From Paragonimus westermani (taxonomy: Eukaryota > Platyhelminthes > Trematoda > Plagiorchiida > Troglotrematidae): a stretch of DNA of 64,000 nt. The stretch covers positions 1-64,000 of the forward strand of contig QNGE01000142.1 of the NCBI GenBank assembly GCA_008508345.1, read 5' to 3'. Below, one piece after another: positions 23,302 through 36,262 of this stretch. The notes under the pieces were generated by a model, which had not been told where the DNA came from, ran no database searches, and saw only the letters and a list, made by a program, of their open reading frames with translations. The translations under genes and the position numbers were made by a program. How positions within the stretch are numbered: the stretch's first letter is position 1; the number at the start of each line of letters is the position of its first letter.

Positions 23302-26300
23302 CTGTGAATTAACACCAATGCAGATGTATGTAACTATTCCAACAAAGCCGCACGAGGTTCTTACTGAGAAACGCAACCTTAAAAAAAGTGAATATGGCTG
23401 TTGTGCAGCTGAATGTGGTAACAGCACAATGAAGGTGGTAACATTCCTTCGTGCACTGAATAAACTAGGTGCAGTTGAGACGGAAAACACCAGTAATCGT
23501 GAACGATTGTCAAATCTGAGCAAGCAGCTGTCATGCAACCTGCCGTTAATCCCGATAATATAAATGTTGATTGTACCGGATTTTCGCATACAGTTAGTCG
23601 GATATACGTTTGCCAGTTACATTAATATTTACGTTCAAACCACGCAGCAGCGGGTTACGCATTCTTGACAATACATAACGTTTTACCTTGCATGTATCTG
23701 GAGGTGAAATGCAAAGTTCTGTTAATTGGACCGTCATCAGTAATGCACACTGAGCTGCAATTGACATTCGCGAACAACCCAAGAAAGTTACTAACAAAAG
23801 CAAGGTTCGCAAGCAAAACCACGTTGACCATTTTGATTGTATTATTCTACGTCAGGGCGTCAGCTCAAATCGCTCAGAGTTCGAAATACATTAATTCCCT
23901 TCAAAAACGTACGATGCTGCAGGTTTATTGAATGTAGTGCACAGTAAGAGTGTGCAATCTGCACACTAACCCCTTTCTTATAATCACGAATATGGATGAC
24001 ACATGGACAAATGACCGAAGCCGAAATGGTTAGTTAACCTTGGTTAGTTCCCATTTGTCCATGGTATGAAAAGAAAGGTTTGGAAACTACAGAACAATCA
24101 TTACATTAACATTATTGCGACTGCATTTAGATGTACGAACGACTGTCAGAGGACATCCGGATTTCAAGATTTACCCACGTGAATGATGCATTTTTGTATG
24201 CACTGCAACTGTGAGAAGAACGACCTCTAGTTCTATTCAAAATTAAACAGTGCAGTATACATTCTCAATCGTACATCACAGCGATTTGTTTGAGACTTAA
24301 ATCTAGGTTCACTGCCGACCTAGCAAACACAGTTACGCCTAGTCACCAAACGAAATCTCAGGGCTGTCTCTGGCATGCGTTTTGCAGAACAAGCTGCTAC
24401 AAGTATAAAGCCTCCAAAAACGTAGTCTTTCCAGAACCGGTTACTGCTATTGTTGAACTAATCTATTTTGTACAGCTCCATACTAGTTGACTGTAAAAGG
24501 AAACCACACATTAGAGCCCTGCTGTGATAACCGGACACAAATGTCTAGTCCGCTGCTTGGGAAACACTTTCCAGTACATCTCACTTTAACCAAGTGGTGA
24601 GGTATATATTTGACAAGATAAATCATATACACATATATACTACTGTTCAAATAATCAACAATTTTTCACAGGTTGCAAGTGCTCGTAAGTGTTGACACCT
24701 ACGTCAAAACTCGAGCTATCAGGAATATCAAAGAGGCGTATTATCATGCTTATTTGTGCCGTCATAAAACGACATTTATTTTCCTGGGATAGCCGAAGTT
24801 TGGAACTATTAAACTCAATATACTAATGCCTCGGTGCGATGAAATAATCCGCTTTTTCTGTTTACGCTGTTAGAACAAACAGAAAGGGGACTTCTGTCAT
24901 TGATTTGTTTCCGAAACAAGCGTAAAATCAGGATGCGGTACAATCGCTACTAGCATATTTAGTGCTTGGTTTCGTTATTTCACAGCACCATGTTCTTTAC
25001 AAGCGGCTGAAGGTTGGTTGTGCGTCTTTAGTACCACTGACATCATCGGTATTTATTTCCGCTTCAAAGGTATCAACTAGGCACGACTAAGGGGTTATTG
25101 GTTAGCATTTGACAGAACTGCGTCCTGATAATTCATTTCACAGTCATTTTTTTCAGCCTATATACTAGGGGCACTGCCTTGTTATACAACCATATTTCAT
25201 AAGTTTGGAAGGCCAGAAAGGTGAATAAAACCTACCCAGTTTGTTTTCCGAGATTGAACGCTTCAATCTCCATTTAGAATCGTTAGTTTGCATGGACTAA
25301 TGAGTGGAATTATATCCCGGAAAGACCCTGATAATCTGTTACCAAACATCATGCTGAAGGAAATCCATCCACATGGACTTAGTTCGTGCACACATTTAAC
25401 AGATAAACTAGTGGCTTGAATCACACTTCACCTTAAAAGCCGCTAGACTTTGCTATGATCAAAAAAAATAACACTTTTTTAATTACCGATTCTGTTAAAA
25501 ACATGCTTCTTGTCACCAATGGGCGGCCTGGCAGCTTATCTGAAATGTCTACAAAAATCTTTAGTTGCTCGGTGAGAATAAACGGTTGTCAGTTGCTAAT
25601 TCATGGTAATAACATCAGCTAGTTATGAGTATAGAACATTCAGTCTGTGATCAGTTATTTCAATTGTATTTGCCAAATAATCAGTGGCTTGATCGATGTA
25701 TATAAATATATATATATATATATCGGTAGTTACGGTAATTTCTTTTACGATTACAAATGTCATACTGTTGAAAAAACTCATTATTTATAATGTAGCTAAT
25801 CCGTAGACCAATTAGCTGGGCAAACAGTGTATCGTAATCGCATTTTTTACTAGAGAGGAGTCTGCGAACCTCCAGAAAGGAACAGATCCTGGTCATTGAT
25901 TCTAGTCCAAGTGGAAGCCGAAATTTTTCTGTGAGATTTTTTGGGTGAGAAAATAACAGCAGATAACAATACACTTGATAAGGTACACTGTCCGTAAAAA
26001 CGGTGGTTCAGTATTAGGCCGTTTTCTGTCTGGGTTACAACGGCACTATTGCGAATTGATGTTAAGTTCAAAATCGGGTCAGGCTAATGAACAGTTAGTT
26101 TTCCTAACAAACTTTCATTCGTGATTTAGTTAATTAACTTGTATTTGCCAAGCATTACGAAGTTGTTCAAGTATTCCATAGGGCCGTAGTTCAAATATTT
26201 TCAAGTACACCGTCCGGAATCAATTCTAATTTTGTAAACCGTTTGTCATTTTGCCAACAGTTTGCAATTAATAAGGACTGGATTTGTGTGCGGTCTGGAA

Positions 26301-27135
26301 GATCAAACTAAAAACCACGCGCCGTTTCATCGTAAATGTACGATACATTAATCGCTTCATCAGTTTTCGGTTAAACGCAAACCGGATTATCTGTAAAAAT
26401 CTATGAACCAAAATCACTTCCAGTATTCAATGGACTCACTGACAAAATAAACCACGGTACCGATGAGGAATGTTGGATTGTATTGAATCTCTGAGAATGG
26501 CGCAACTTTTAGAATAAAATCCGACTCCACAGCCATATGATTGCAATCAAATAGTTTTACTACGCGAGACCCATTGGACGGAGTGCATGAATGATATGTT
26601 TTGTAATCCAGTGTCTACAAACAGAAAAATCAAGAGAAAATTTCAGTGCCGTGTTAGTCATGGCGCATGTTTTAAATAAGATTTGTGATTATTGTCAGGA
26701 ACTTTCTAAATTGACTTAGTTAACCAAATATATGAATGAGTTTCAGCCTGTTAAGAATGACTTTCGCGTTCCTCTGCTTCATGCAAAAGACTAGTTTATT
26801 TCACTCAGTCATGCGCGATGAAGTGCAGTCTGTTGACTTATCGATTAATTGTTGTCCACGAGCTACAGTGATAAAAACAGAGGACAAAGAGAAAACGAAG
26901 AGTTAACACATAAACAATCTAGCTTGTTGAATCCACAGAAAAAACGACTCGTGTGAAGATCTTTTTCAAGAATACCCATATTTTGGTGGTGTAATTCAAA
27001 GCCAACTGGAATGCTGGCTACTTTTCCATATCGCTAAACCAAGGCGGACAAGCTCTTTTTCAGAACTTAAAGCAGCCGCCTAAACATGATAGCGGCTTTT
27101 TAACATAGCTTTGCAGAAAGACTGAGTCAACGTTT
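23302..27135. other. Gene-poor stretch with an unresolved minus-strand frame
   Basis: At 23279-23563 (plus) and 23299-23589 (minus), frames of about 95 codons are open on both strands at once, and I cannot tell whether either is used. At 25850-26084 the minus strand has about 77 open codons (containing NSAVVTQTENGLILNHRF) after a possible acceptor CTGTTCATTAG, but no convincing donor. No other element was found besides the (TA)n run listed separately. Confidence 0.35.
25698..25723. repeat. (TA)n microsatellite
   Basis: An almost pure alternating TA tract of about 25 bases, broken once by AAA near the left end. Confidence 0.85.
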
Positions 27136-27281
27136 TTCAAGTTGAACATCACCCATATTTGATCGCAGCCTGCGCACTCAGATAGACTTTCGAAAAGAAG
27201 CACTAGACTCGAGTTTAGCTCTCATTAGAGCTCGTCAGTAATGCATATCTTTGTCACGGTCGTGATTTGATCCCCGGCCAC
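27136..27281 (-). repeat. SINE family B, 3' part, minus strand
   Basis: On the minus strand it carries the B-box region (GATCAAATCACGACCGTG), the hairpin-like module GAGCTCTAATGAGAGC, the segment GCGATCAAATATGGGTGA and the end GTTCAACTTGAAAA. These match the fuller copies at 42875-43079 and 43250-43406 in the same order. The A-box half is absent, so the copy is 5'-truncated or has been broken. Confidence 0.65.
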
Positions 27282-30200
27282 ACGTTTATAAATGCATCAA
27301 TTGCTTCATCTGTGAACCTGGTAGCCTTTAGCTTGCAGTTTGAATAAAACTGAAAATTTTCTAAATAGAAGAAGGGCAACATTCTCTACTTAGCCCTTTT
27401 GAATTACAAGTAATTTGCGTTTCATAGTAGTTAGCTCCAACTGCTGTACATTTTAGACCGTGTTATTTGCTTCCCACTTATTTTTGGGTGCGTGCAATAT
27501 CCGCATAGTTTTTAATTATACTGGAGACGCTGACTGTAGTTGTAAAGATCATATTCATGAAGACCTTGTGAAATTCCAAAACGCTAATTTTCAGCAGTTG
27601 TTCTACTGATATTTGAAAGTGACCAATTTTGAACTCAATTTTAAAATTTTTCTTGCCTGAACTCAGTTTTCATTTAGGATGGGCAAAATGTTTTGCTGAA
27701 GGTTCTCAAGTAAACTAACGGTCTCTAAATAATCAACTGAGGGTTGAAAGACATGTGTGTAAATTCTGTCAAATTTCTGCTACGTTTGACTGACAAGGAT
27801 AACTGCTGATGCGTTACTTTAGTGAACCATCTGATGCATTGAACCAAGAATGAATAATGAACGGAGAATATCCATGGCAATACAAGTGAGTTAAACGAAC
27901 CGCGGCAATAAGAATGCAAAAATTGTTCGCCCTGCGGATGTTTCCTTGATCGTACAGGCGCAGAGTGTTGAACGCTAGCGTCTGCACGTATACTTGTCAA
28001 TAGTCATCGTGACATCTAAAATCACTGTTTGCATGTTGGGCAAAGTCGAATAATCGCTTTTTACAAAGAGTCCTTGGACATTTGCGATAATCCTGGAATC
28101 GATAGGCGGAGGATTTCATCCGGCATTCCATAGTATATATATATATATTAGCATAACAGCAGGAACATGGAAATTACCGTCCGGCCTGACAGTCCATGTT
28201 GCTTGATAACACACTACTCCTTTACCAAAAGCTGAAACCCTGTCAGCTTTGGTGCCGGGGATCATTGTTGAGCTCGGCAGCTTAACCAGGATTACAAATA
28301 CAAATTTGCGTTAACCTTCCAATAATATTTTGGGCCAGCACACAATTATCTCATGTACCACAACGTTGTTGGAACAGGAGGAAGACGTCCTGATTAACCG
28401 CAATTTCCATACCACTGTCAGAGTAGACACTTAAGCCAATTTATCATTTCCATTTTAGTTCCTAAAATACAAACTATAGGCAAAATGAGTTCCAGTTTTA
28501 TAATCTAACTTTAAGCAGTTTGAAATCAGCTGTCTTCTGAAAACATATACTGTTCGATTTGTATTACAGTTTGTTTGCACTTATGCCGGTCTCCCTTTTG
28601 TTCACCCATACCGTATCCTGAACACGTTGAGGGACATTGCTGTTTTCACGACGAAAGCAAGGGACTTGTCTCAGGTTGCGAGCGAGTAGACTTCGTATAG
28701 AGCTTCAACATCCCACCCGTGATTTATGTAAGATGATGGTGGTGGTTAGACTTGGAATATCAAATGCACTGAGAAGAGATGGGTTACGAATGTTGTCCAC
28801 CAAAGAATTTTTGGGTTAGGTGCATGTCCAAAGGAATTCATGAAGTTCACCATTCGCACTTTGGAGAAAACGAAATTTCATAACTGACTTTGATTTATGT
28901 GTACTCGTGCCTGTGGGGCACGGATTAGTTAGCGTCGAACTCAATATATTATAGGATGTGGTCTTATTATGCCTCTCTCATCAAAGATCCTTACGGGTTT
29001 TGGCTTTCTGCTGTTGGTGTTGAAGCACACTGTGTATTTTCCAAAGGAATGCTCAACTATCTACCACTGAAATGGGTTAGTCGATGCAGTAAAACCCGCT
29101 GCTCACGAAAAGCACCGCAGCCTAGTTAAGTGGCTGATGGAACTACATTTCCTTCCCCGCTATGATGACTATAACGATTATAGGGATCGTGTTCAGGAAT
29201 ACCTTGCTGCTGTTTCATAAAAAATCAACAAGCATGAGTATTATAATATTGCAAGGTTGGGCAATTTTTATGCTAAAATTAGAGGTAGTGACAGCACCCA
29301 GGCAATTTGGGTTTTCGAGTTGTGTAACATCAAGTGAAACCTTTTGAACACTTCAATAGACGGCAGGTAAATCAGTGGATTCTGGAAAACGGTCTGGAAA
29401 AAACGTGAAAAGAAGTAGGTTTGCTTGGCAATGGTCATTACTTCGTAAAAATCCGGAAGTAATGGTAGTCAGCAGTGTGCGCATGTTCCAGTATCCTTCC
29501 GGCATCTTAGAGCAAAAGAGACTGCAGATGGCGTGGGAATTTGAGCATAAGTTAATTTGCACGTCAACTGCATGTCCTCCGCTGGAAAAAGACTACTTGG
29601 TAACTCTTCATTAGTGAATTGATATCGGAGTAACTAACTAGTGAATTTGCTTTGGTAACTTTTAAGTGCAGTAGTGAAGATTTGTTTGAACCATGCATAA
29701 AACTTTCCATACAATGAAGAGTATGGGGTGGTTTTTGTCTATCGACCAGAAAGACCAGAGACCAACTCACAAGCGGGGTCACACGAGAAATGCTCCTAGT
29801 TTTGCGCGGTTTACGTTGTAATACACCAGTTCAGAAGTAATCCGAGTTGACTGGAAGTCAACCCTTCAATTAGTAGTTCTTAAACCAAGTTCCAGAAAAA
29901 TCTGCACAGAAGAAGATCCATTTTCTGCGCGTACAAATACGTTTGAGACTCATTCTTGCCAGTTACTGGCTTTGCTTTCGACACGACAAGGACGTTCGCA
30001 CGGAGATCATAGTCTTCCATTTGAAAGGACTGTTTTATATAAGTTCTGCCTTTTAGCTTGTGTTTAGTCACAGTGGATCGAAACATGTGAGCTACGTATT
30101 TTTACTGTTCTACTGTGCGAGACTATACATCCAACAGTGCTGGAGACAAATCTTCCTTTGATATTCATAGTCTCTTGGCTAAAAGATGCAGAATATGCAT

Positions 30201-33200
30201 GTTGGACTAGCGCGCTCTTGAACTGCCTGAGAAAAGGCTACTAAAATTCATTCAAAAAAGGATTAATTGTGTGACTGCGTATCCTTTGAATGAAATATGA
30301 CATCCCTCGTCTGACTACACTTTATGTTAAGGATGCTGATCTTTGAGAGGAACCGCTGTTTCCTGTCAGTTTTAGCTGCGCGCATTCGTCACGGTTGTTG
30401 TCCATGAAGTGCACCTGATCTCCCTATTGACTGACATCAATTATGATCGGAAACGTGGCACAACAATCAGATCAGTTAGGGAGTGTATGCAATTAAAAAA
30501 AGCATTCTATTCCACCTTATCATTGCGTTGGTGCACACGAATAAACCCTGAGTTACTAGAAACTGATGCGTTTACCTTAGTGCACTGCAAGAGTGTTCCG
30601 CTTGTACCTCGTGTCTAATTTCAACTGACTGCTTAGGGGTACTGATAAAAGTATGTTCTTGGTGGTCATTGGCGGTCACTTTGAAGCGATGTGCAGCGTA
30701 TGACTCAATTTAGAGAATGCTGGTTCTTTGATAACCGGGGAGTGAAGTGAAAAAATTCAGTCGGCAATGTGGCAATGGTGACAGTTTCCTGCTCGAAAAC
30801 CGGAAAATCACTTGATTTGCTCAAATGAATTTTTTATATATACACGAATATTTATTCGTATCTTTATATCATGTTATACTATCAACATATTACTCTACTA
30901 TATTGCAGAATCCCAATCCTTACAGTTCACTTAATTCATGGTTTATCTGGCAGCAATTTTGTTCTCTCACAACTTATAGCAGAGCTTCCTGTCCCCTGCC
31001 TCGTGATATTTGTTACTAGTTTCATAAAGCATTTTTGAAGCAATCCGTTTGTATAAGCAACTCAAGCGATGAAAACACCCTGTGTGAGCGAACAACAAAT
31101 TGAGCATGCACAATTATACCTAACTATCTCTCTATGTACATAATACTCACAGTTTTAATGAATTGAGACACTTTTTTACCTGTAGATTATAGCGGTTGTT
31201 TCAAGAAGATTTTCTTTATTTACGACATAAGTTTTTTGTCGATAGATAGTTAAAACTGATTCTTTCGAACAAAAGGAATTTTTATTTTGGTCTGACTCGA
31301 CAGAACCCGGGAACACTAATAACAATTGGCACGTTTTTCATGACACACTTCCTGCTACCTGAATAACACTTCACTAGTGAAGCGTGAAATACAGTCTATA
31401 CTGTTGCTGCATCTCTTAAAACCGCAGAAGACCATTTTAATAAACGTCATTTTCTCAAAAACTTAATTCTGCTTGGTCTTCAGTCTAATATGTAGGTAGC
31501 CCAAATACGACTTAAATAGTTTGTTGCTATGGGTGCGGTATGTGGAAAACCGAAACGTTTCGATCGTAACCTATAGGCGAATGGCACCCGGAAACCATTA
31601 TACGTGGGTACCATCTACATGAGTTATCTATGACAGTGGATTGCGTGATTGCTAAATTATGAGGCAAATGACATCAAGGTAGCTCGATTCCTTCCCAGGT
31701 ACAAATAAACCGTGGAAGTATTGATGAGTCTCTGGAATAAACACATAATTAATCCTTAAGGCTTTATAATGAGTATAATATGTTTGTAAAAAAATTAGAT
31801 AGGAAACTTCTGTTGATTGCTTAGGCAAATGCAGATTCCTGAACTCTGAGGAGACAGACGAGTAAGGTCTGCATCTTATGATGACGGACCCCTTGAAGGC
31901 TACCAATGTACGTTCCACGACATGTTAAGGGCACTAGTTAGTTGCCAAAACATGACTAGTATTAATTTGATCCCAAAATCACTAAACATAGGAACTTCGG
32001 CGGCGTATTTCCTCCGGCCCAATTTCGTGCTAATTTGCAAGGAGGAATTGACTGATCTAGGAGAGCGAAGCTCCTGAACAGTGTAGAATGAAGTAGTTGT
32101 CGTGAGCAGGGAGTCACCGGGTAGTATATAAACTGCAGAAGATGCTTTTAAATGCGTCGTGTTATGAAAGACATGTTTGATTGTTTTGTCTGAAAACGAT
32201 GGAAGATTCTTCAGTCAGGCATGCAACGTGAGTTCAAGGAGCCAAGTCTTCATACGCCTTTTATTATATCTCCTGTTGCAACTGACTGTATTTGCATTGG
32301 TATTTATGACATTATTTGCCCAGGTCTGGCTGATATCTTTAGATCTAAGAGTAGGTCTTATTTGGTGTTTTGGACAGAAGTATTAGCTCTAAGTAGGCCC
32401 AATAGGGAAGCACAGCCTTGTTCAGTTGGCATTTTTCGAATAGTGGTGAGCGGTCGCTTAGACAGATCATTTTTAAATAGCACTGATTTAGGTAGTCTGA
32501 GTCGCTGTCATACCTAGCGTCCTTCTTCTGCAAGTCGGGCGTTGTCTTAGACAACTATTGGCCCAAAGGAGGCCTGGTCTCACTCACTGAGGCATATACA
32601 CGAATTCAGATCATGTCCAGGGCATGTTACCTTGTCGTTTTAATTCTACTTCTCTACACATTGACCCAACAGACGACTTCGGTTGGTTGTTAGGAAACTG
32701 ACCAAGCCTAAATGCAAAACTAGCATAGAACACAGATTTAATCTTATTGGTTTCAAAAGTTACAGTCCCGAATATCGAATTGTTCATAAGTCATTAACTA
32801 AAGTCTGAAGCATGATGGTTCGTGAGTTAAACAAGTCTCTAACCTCTGGAAAATGCGCTTCGTTTTCAGCGTTTAACCCAAACATCTCTTGAGAGCAATT
32901 CGTGTGACAAGTTTAGGAGGAATATTTGTAAGTTGCTAAATATAGCCTAATCATCCGTCGCGTATATAGTTAACAGAAAAGGTTAAAGGAATGAAAAAAC
33001 CATTGTTGATTAAGTGAACAATAGCAAAGTCTTCAAATCTGTGTACACCACTGGCTTACGCCGTCCGTTAATCAGTGAAGCCACAATGGCACACCCTTCC
33101 GTAATATGTCAAGATGCGTATATTAGTAGCCCACCTGTTATGTTACTACCACCAACTTGGAATGTCGTGTCCCTGTCGATCAGGTGACAGCCATTCACCA

Positions 33201-33920
33201 TAGCTGAAGGACTCACAACATTTTGGCTATGAAATATCCAGAGTATCTCCTGCCGACACTTTTCCGAAAAGGTGGGAAAGCACAAGGAAATTTTTTGTAG
33301 AAGCTTTTGCGAAAGACGTCACTCCGTCACTCGTCAGGCAATAATTGTTGACGAATATACGTGTGGAATTGGGGACCTATCGGAAAATCTTAAGATGACT
33401 ACCCCGCCACAGATCATAACTAGCACTTCTGTGTCCAATACAATTTGTTTACCCGCTGCAGCCTGGAAGACAGGTGTGTGTGAAGTGATCAGACTTCATT
33501 CCTTGCCCAATTGCCGAACAGGGTCATACGTACCGCTGGCTAACTGTAGCCGTTATTATCGGTAATAAAGTCGAGTTTGAGCAAACTGATCGTTCTGTGC
33601 ATTGAGATTAGCTTAATTGCAGGGGATTACGGATCAAGTATACCAGTATACTGTCGACATGTTAGTCCCCCATATATATGCCTAGGTTACTGTTCACAGT
33701 GAAATTGCTCAGTTTCGGTACCGGAAGCAACGTACTTCAAGGCTTTTCAATTTCACAGTTTTGTTTAAGTTGTCACGGAAAAGCTGACTGACTGTCTGCG
33801 ACAGTCACGAGACATTAATGTCTCCTCATTACCCAGTGGAAGAATGCTTGTTGTTGACTACGCTGACATTATCACGCGCATTTTATGGTACCAAATACCT
33901 AGAAATGCGCTTTATAGCCT
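27282..33920. other. Gene-poor stretch with several ambiguous open frames
   Basis: Minus-strand frames of 60-90 codons occur at about 27725-28000, 29353-29581, 29880-30086, 31652-31918 and 32345-32554. Some lie beside fair splice sites; for example an acceptor ending CTTTTTCCAG lies just before 29581. Their T content in first positions is close to background, and at 29.4-29.6 kb the plus strand is open as well. I therefore do not call them as genes. They are the first places to check if transcript data show a minus-strand gene crossing this region. Confidence 0.35.
28134..28149. repeat. Short (TA)n microsatellite
   Basis: About eight TA units. Confidence 0.8.
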
Positions 33921-33979
33921 GCAAGTCTATCTGAGTGAGATGACTGCGATCAAATATGAGTGACGTTCAACTTGAAAAT
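33921..33979 (+). repeat. SINE family B, 3'-tail fragment
   Basis: AAGTCTATCTGAGTG followed by GCGATCAAATATGAGTGACG and TTCAACTTGAAAA matches, in the opposite orientation, bases 27136-27195 nearly base for base. Only the 3' tail is present. Confidence 0.65.
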
Positions 33980-36190
33980 AAACCTCCAAGTTCTTTTACA
34001 AAATTGCTGTGATTAAGTAGACCTAACGTCTTCCGGGAACATTTTGACCATCCAAGGTGGCGAAGCAGGTAGCTGATATTCTGACTTAGAAAAATCCAGT
34101 GGTTGACTGAAGGGTTAGTCAGCGTAAGTTAAATTTTCACTCACAGGTTGCGGTTTCTTGGGACTCACAGAACTAATGATTTGAGACCGTGTACGTTAAG
34201 AACAACATTTGTTTAGAGTTTTCCATTAATTTTATCTGCTTATTGGGCTGCAGCAAAAAAGTCCATTAGCAGTCTGTTCTACTGGAGGTGTCTTTTCCTC
34301 AGCATTAGTACCGCCATTCGTTTGTGAAGCGCGAGCACACAAATTTCGAATTCTCGGGTATTCTCTAGTTTTGTTAGCTACCGCTTCTCCCTTCTAGGTT
34401 ATATGATCACTAAACGTCAGTGTAAAATACCAGCGTATCGTCGTCTTTGAAGGCTAACCTGTATCTGTCCACATTTACTGGGGCTTAAGTGGCCGATGGT
34501 CTAAGGGATGAGTTCAGTCTGAACCACGAAAACCTTTCGGTAAGTTATTTTCCTGTCATCAGTACGTTTCAGGTTGTACAACAGAATTAACGTAAGCTAG
34601 TGGAAAGTGATAATAATCTTGAGAAAAATCAAAAGTTTCAACGCTGACAGAATCAAATCCCAATAAGCTACGATTAAAAGACATCACATTTTAGCTGGTA
34701 CGACCTACCCAAAACAGTTTTTCTTTACCGATTCCTCTTTTGTCACAAACGAAAATGATGTTATCTCCTTGATTAACAGTCATGTGTGGAATCTTGTTTT
34801 TGAATCTGTGGAGGGAAAATAAAATAGCTTATGCGTCTTGCCTCCATTTTTGAAAATTGATGCACGACATTTTTTAGAATACTAACTTCAGTGTTTGTCT
34901 ATTCTTACTACGTCGATCTCCAAAAATTGGTCATCTACACTTCGGTGGTCAGAAATTATTAACAAGTGGGCTCAGTCCGGTTGCATCGAATAATATAGCC
35001 ATGTTCTTCAACCTACATATGAAAGTACATGAGCCTTGTTCTGACAAGGCTCGCTTTCTTCTTCAGACCCCTGTTGTTTCTTCAAGTTATACTCAAGCTG
35101 AAGTCGTTGGCACAACTTAACTTAGATGATAACGGAACTTTAAACAGATCCACATTATGTCGTGGTTAACAGCTCGGTGTTCACTTTATTGTCGTTTGTA
35201 AGCTAGCATACAGTTTTGCACCTATATTCAGTAGTACGGTAAGTTGTGGCCGTGTTAGTTATGTTTTCTGGCCTATCATCAGAGTAACGTTTCAGTGAAA
35301 ACAAGAAACGCTATGCTGTTTCAATGTTTACCAGTGTATCAAACCAGTTTCCAGCTTTCGTGCATTCCGTAACCCAAGTCATTGAAGACCAATTTGTATT
35401 GCACAGCGCAATACTGTCGCAAATTTGAACAAGCATACAGTTTCAGCAATTTTGAACCAAGAATCCTTCATGCTTAAAGTATACCACACACCACAAAAGT
35501 TCATTGCTCTCCGACAAAAGCGGCCACTACTGTTAATTTGAAATTTGTCTTGTGTGACTCGTTTGTGATCTTTCGGCCCCACGTACAAATAAAATGACAA
35601 AATTCTATTATAATTTCGTAAGCTTTCCCCACTAAGCAGAATTACTAGAATATCAATTGAGAAGGTTGAGAAAAAGTCATGTGCACTTGAGAAATTGCAC
35701 AAGCCAGGCAGTAATTATTGAATTCAAAGCCTTTAGCAAGAAGCGTGGAAAGGTGGGTTGCCAATATTAACCAAAAATTTAATTTCTGTCAGCCGTTTTG
35801 CGTAAATGTTGAATTCTCACTGATAACGCTGTTTCGCTTGCCATTCGATTATGGAGTGCCTATATTATACTTGCATTCATCTTAAAGTGTAAATTTGTGT
35901 GTTCAGTTGCATCATTCATTCCTCCAAATTTCACTACTCATTTTGTTGCGCTTAATTTACCGGTAAGAATCCCATCATATTGAATACTTGCTTCATCAAA
36001 ACATTCGCCACATACACTATTGGTTGTAACATATGACACTAGTTGTGACTTTTTATATATCGTACTGCTAATGTGATTTATTGTTTGCTGCGTATTTTCA
36101 ACACATCAAATATTTAGCCAATTTCTTCCTAAAAATGCATCAGACTCCAGTGGTACCTTTATGGAATCACGAACGTAATACATACCTATG
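33980..36190. other. Gene-poor stretch
   Basis: It holds a minus-strand frame of about 100 codons (35379-35685, preceded by an acceptor-like GCAATTTCTCAAG) that I cannot support further. A tRNA A-box-like GTGGCCGATGGTCTAAGG lies near 34491 without a B box, and there is a small perfect hairpin at 35031-35052. Otherwise nothing was recognised. Confidence 0.4.
35031..35052. repeat. Perfect 9-bp inverted repeat (hairpin)
   Basis: GAGCCTTGT, a TCTG loop, then ACAAGGCTC. Just after it the reverse strand reads GTCTGAAGAAGAAAGCGAGC, a string reminiscent of retroelement untranslated regions. No retroelement coding sequence is adjacent. Confidence 0.5.
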
Positions 36191-36262
36191 CTACCGCAGA
36201 CACGTAGATGCCGCCACGCTTACATGTTGCGATTGTTTTGACCACTGCACCACTGACAGAGG
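36190..36262 (-). repeat. Degenerate SINE family B head, minus strand
   Basis: On the minus strand GTCAGTGGTGCAGTGGTCAA matches 17 of 20 bases of the A-box region of the SINE-B copy at 43301-43320. The following bases could be a decayed B-box region, but the TTCAAATCC core is lost. Confidence 0.4.

Noticed and set aside
29353..29614. Minus-strand exon 29442-29581 (acceptor ending TTTTTCCAG, donor GAA then GTAATG) or a plus-strand exon over the same place
   Set aside because: Both strands are open with usable splice sites, and first-position composition is near background, so neither can be preferred.
34488..34530. tRNA-Ser or tRNA-Leu gene suggested by GTGGCCGATGGTCTAAGG
   Set aside because: No B box or T-arm at the right distance and no cloverleaf pairing.
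35379..35702. A 107-codon minus-strand open frame with an acceptor-like site and the look of an extracellular domain
   Set aside because: A length expected several times by chance at this base composition; the donor is ambiguous and no phase-matched neighbour was found.
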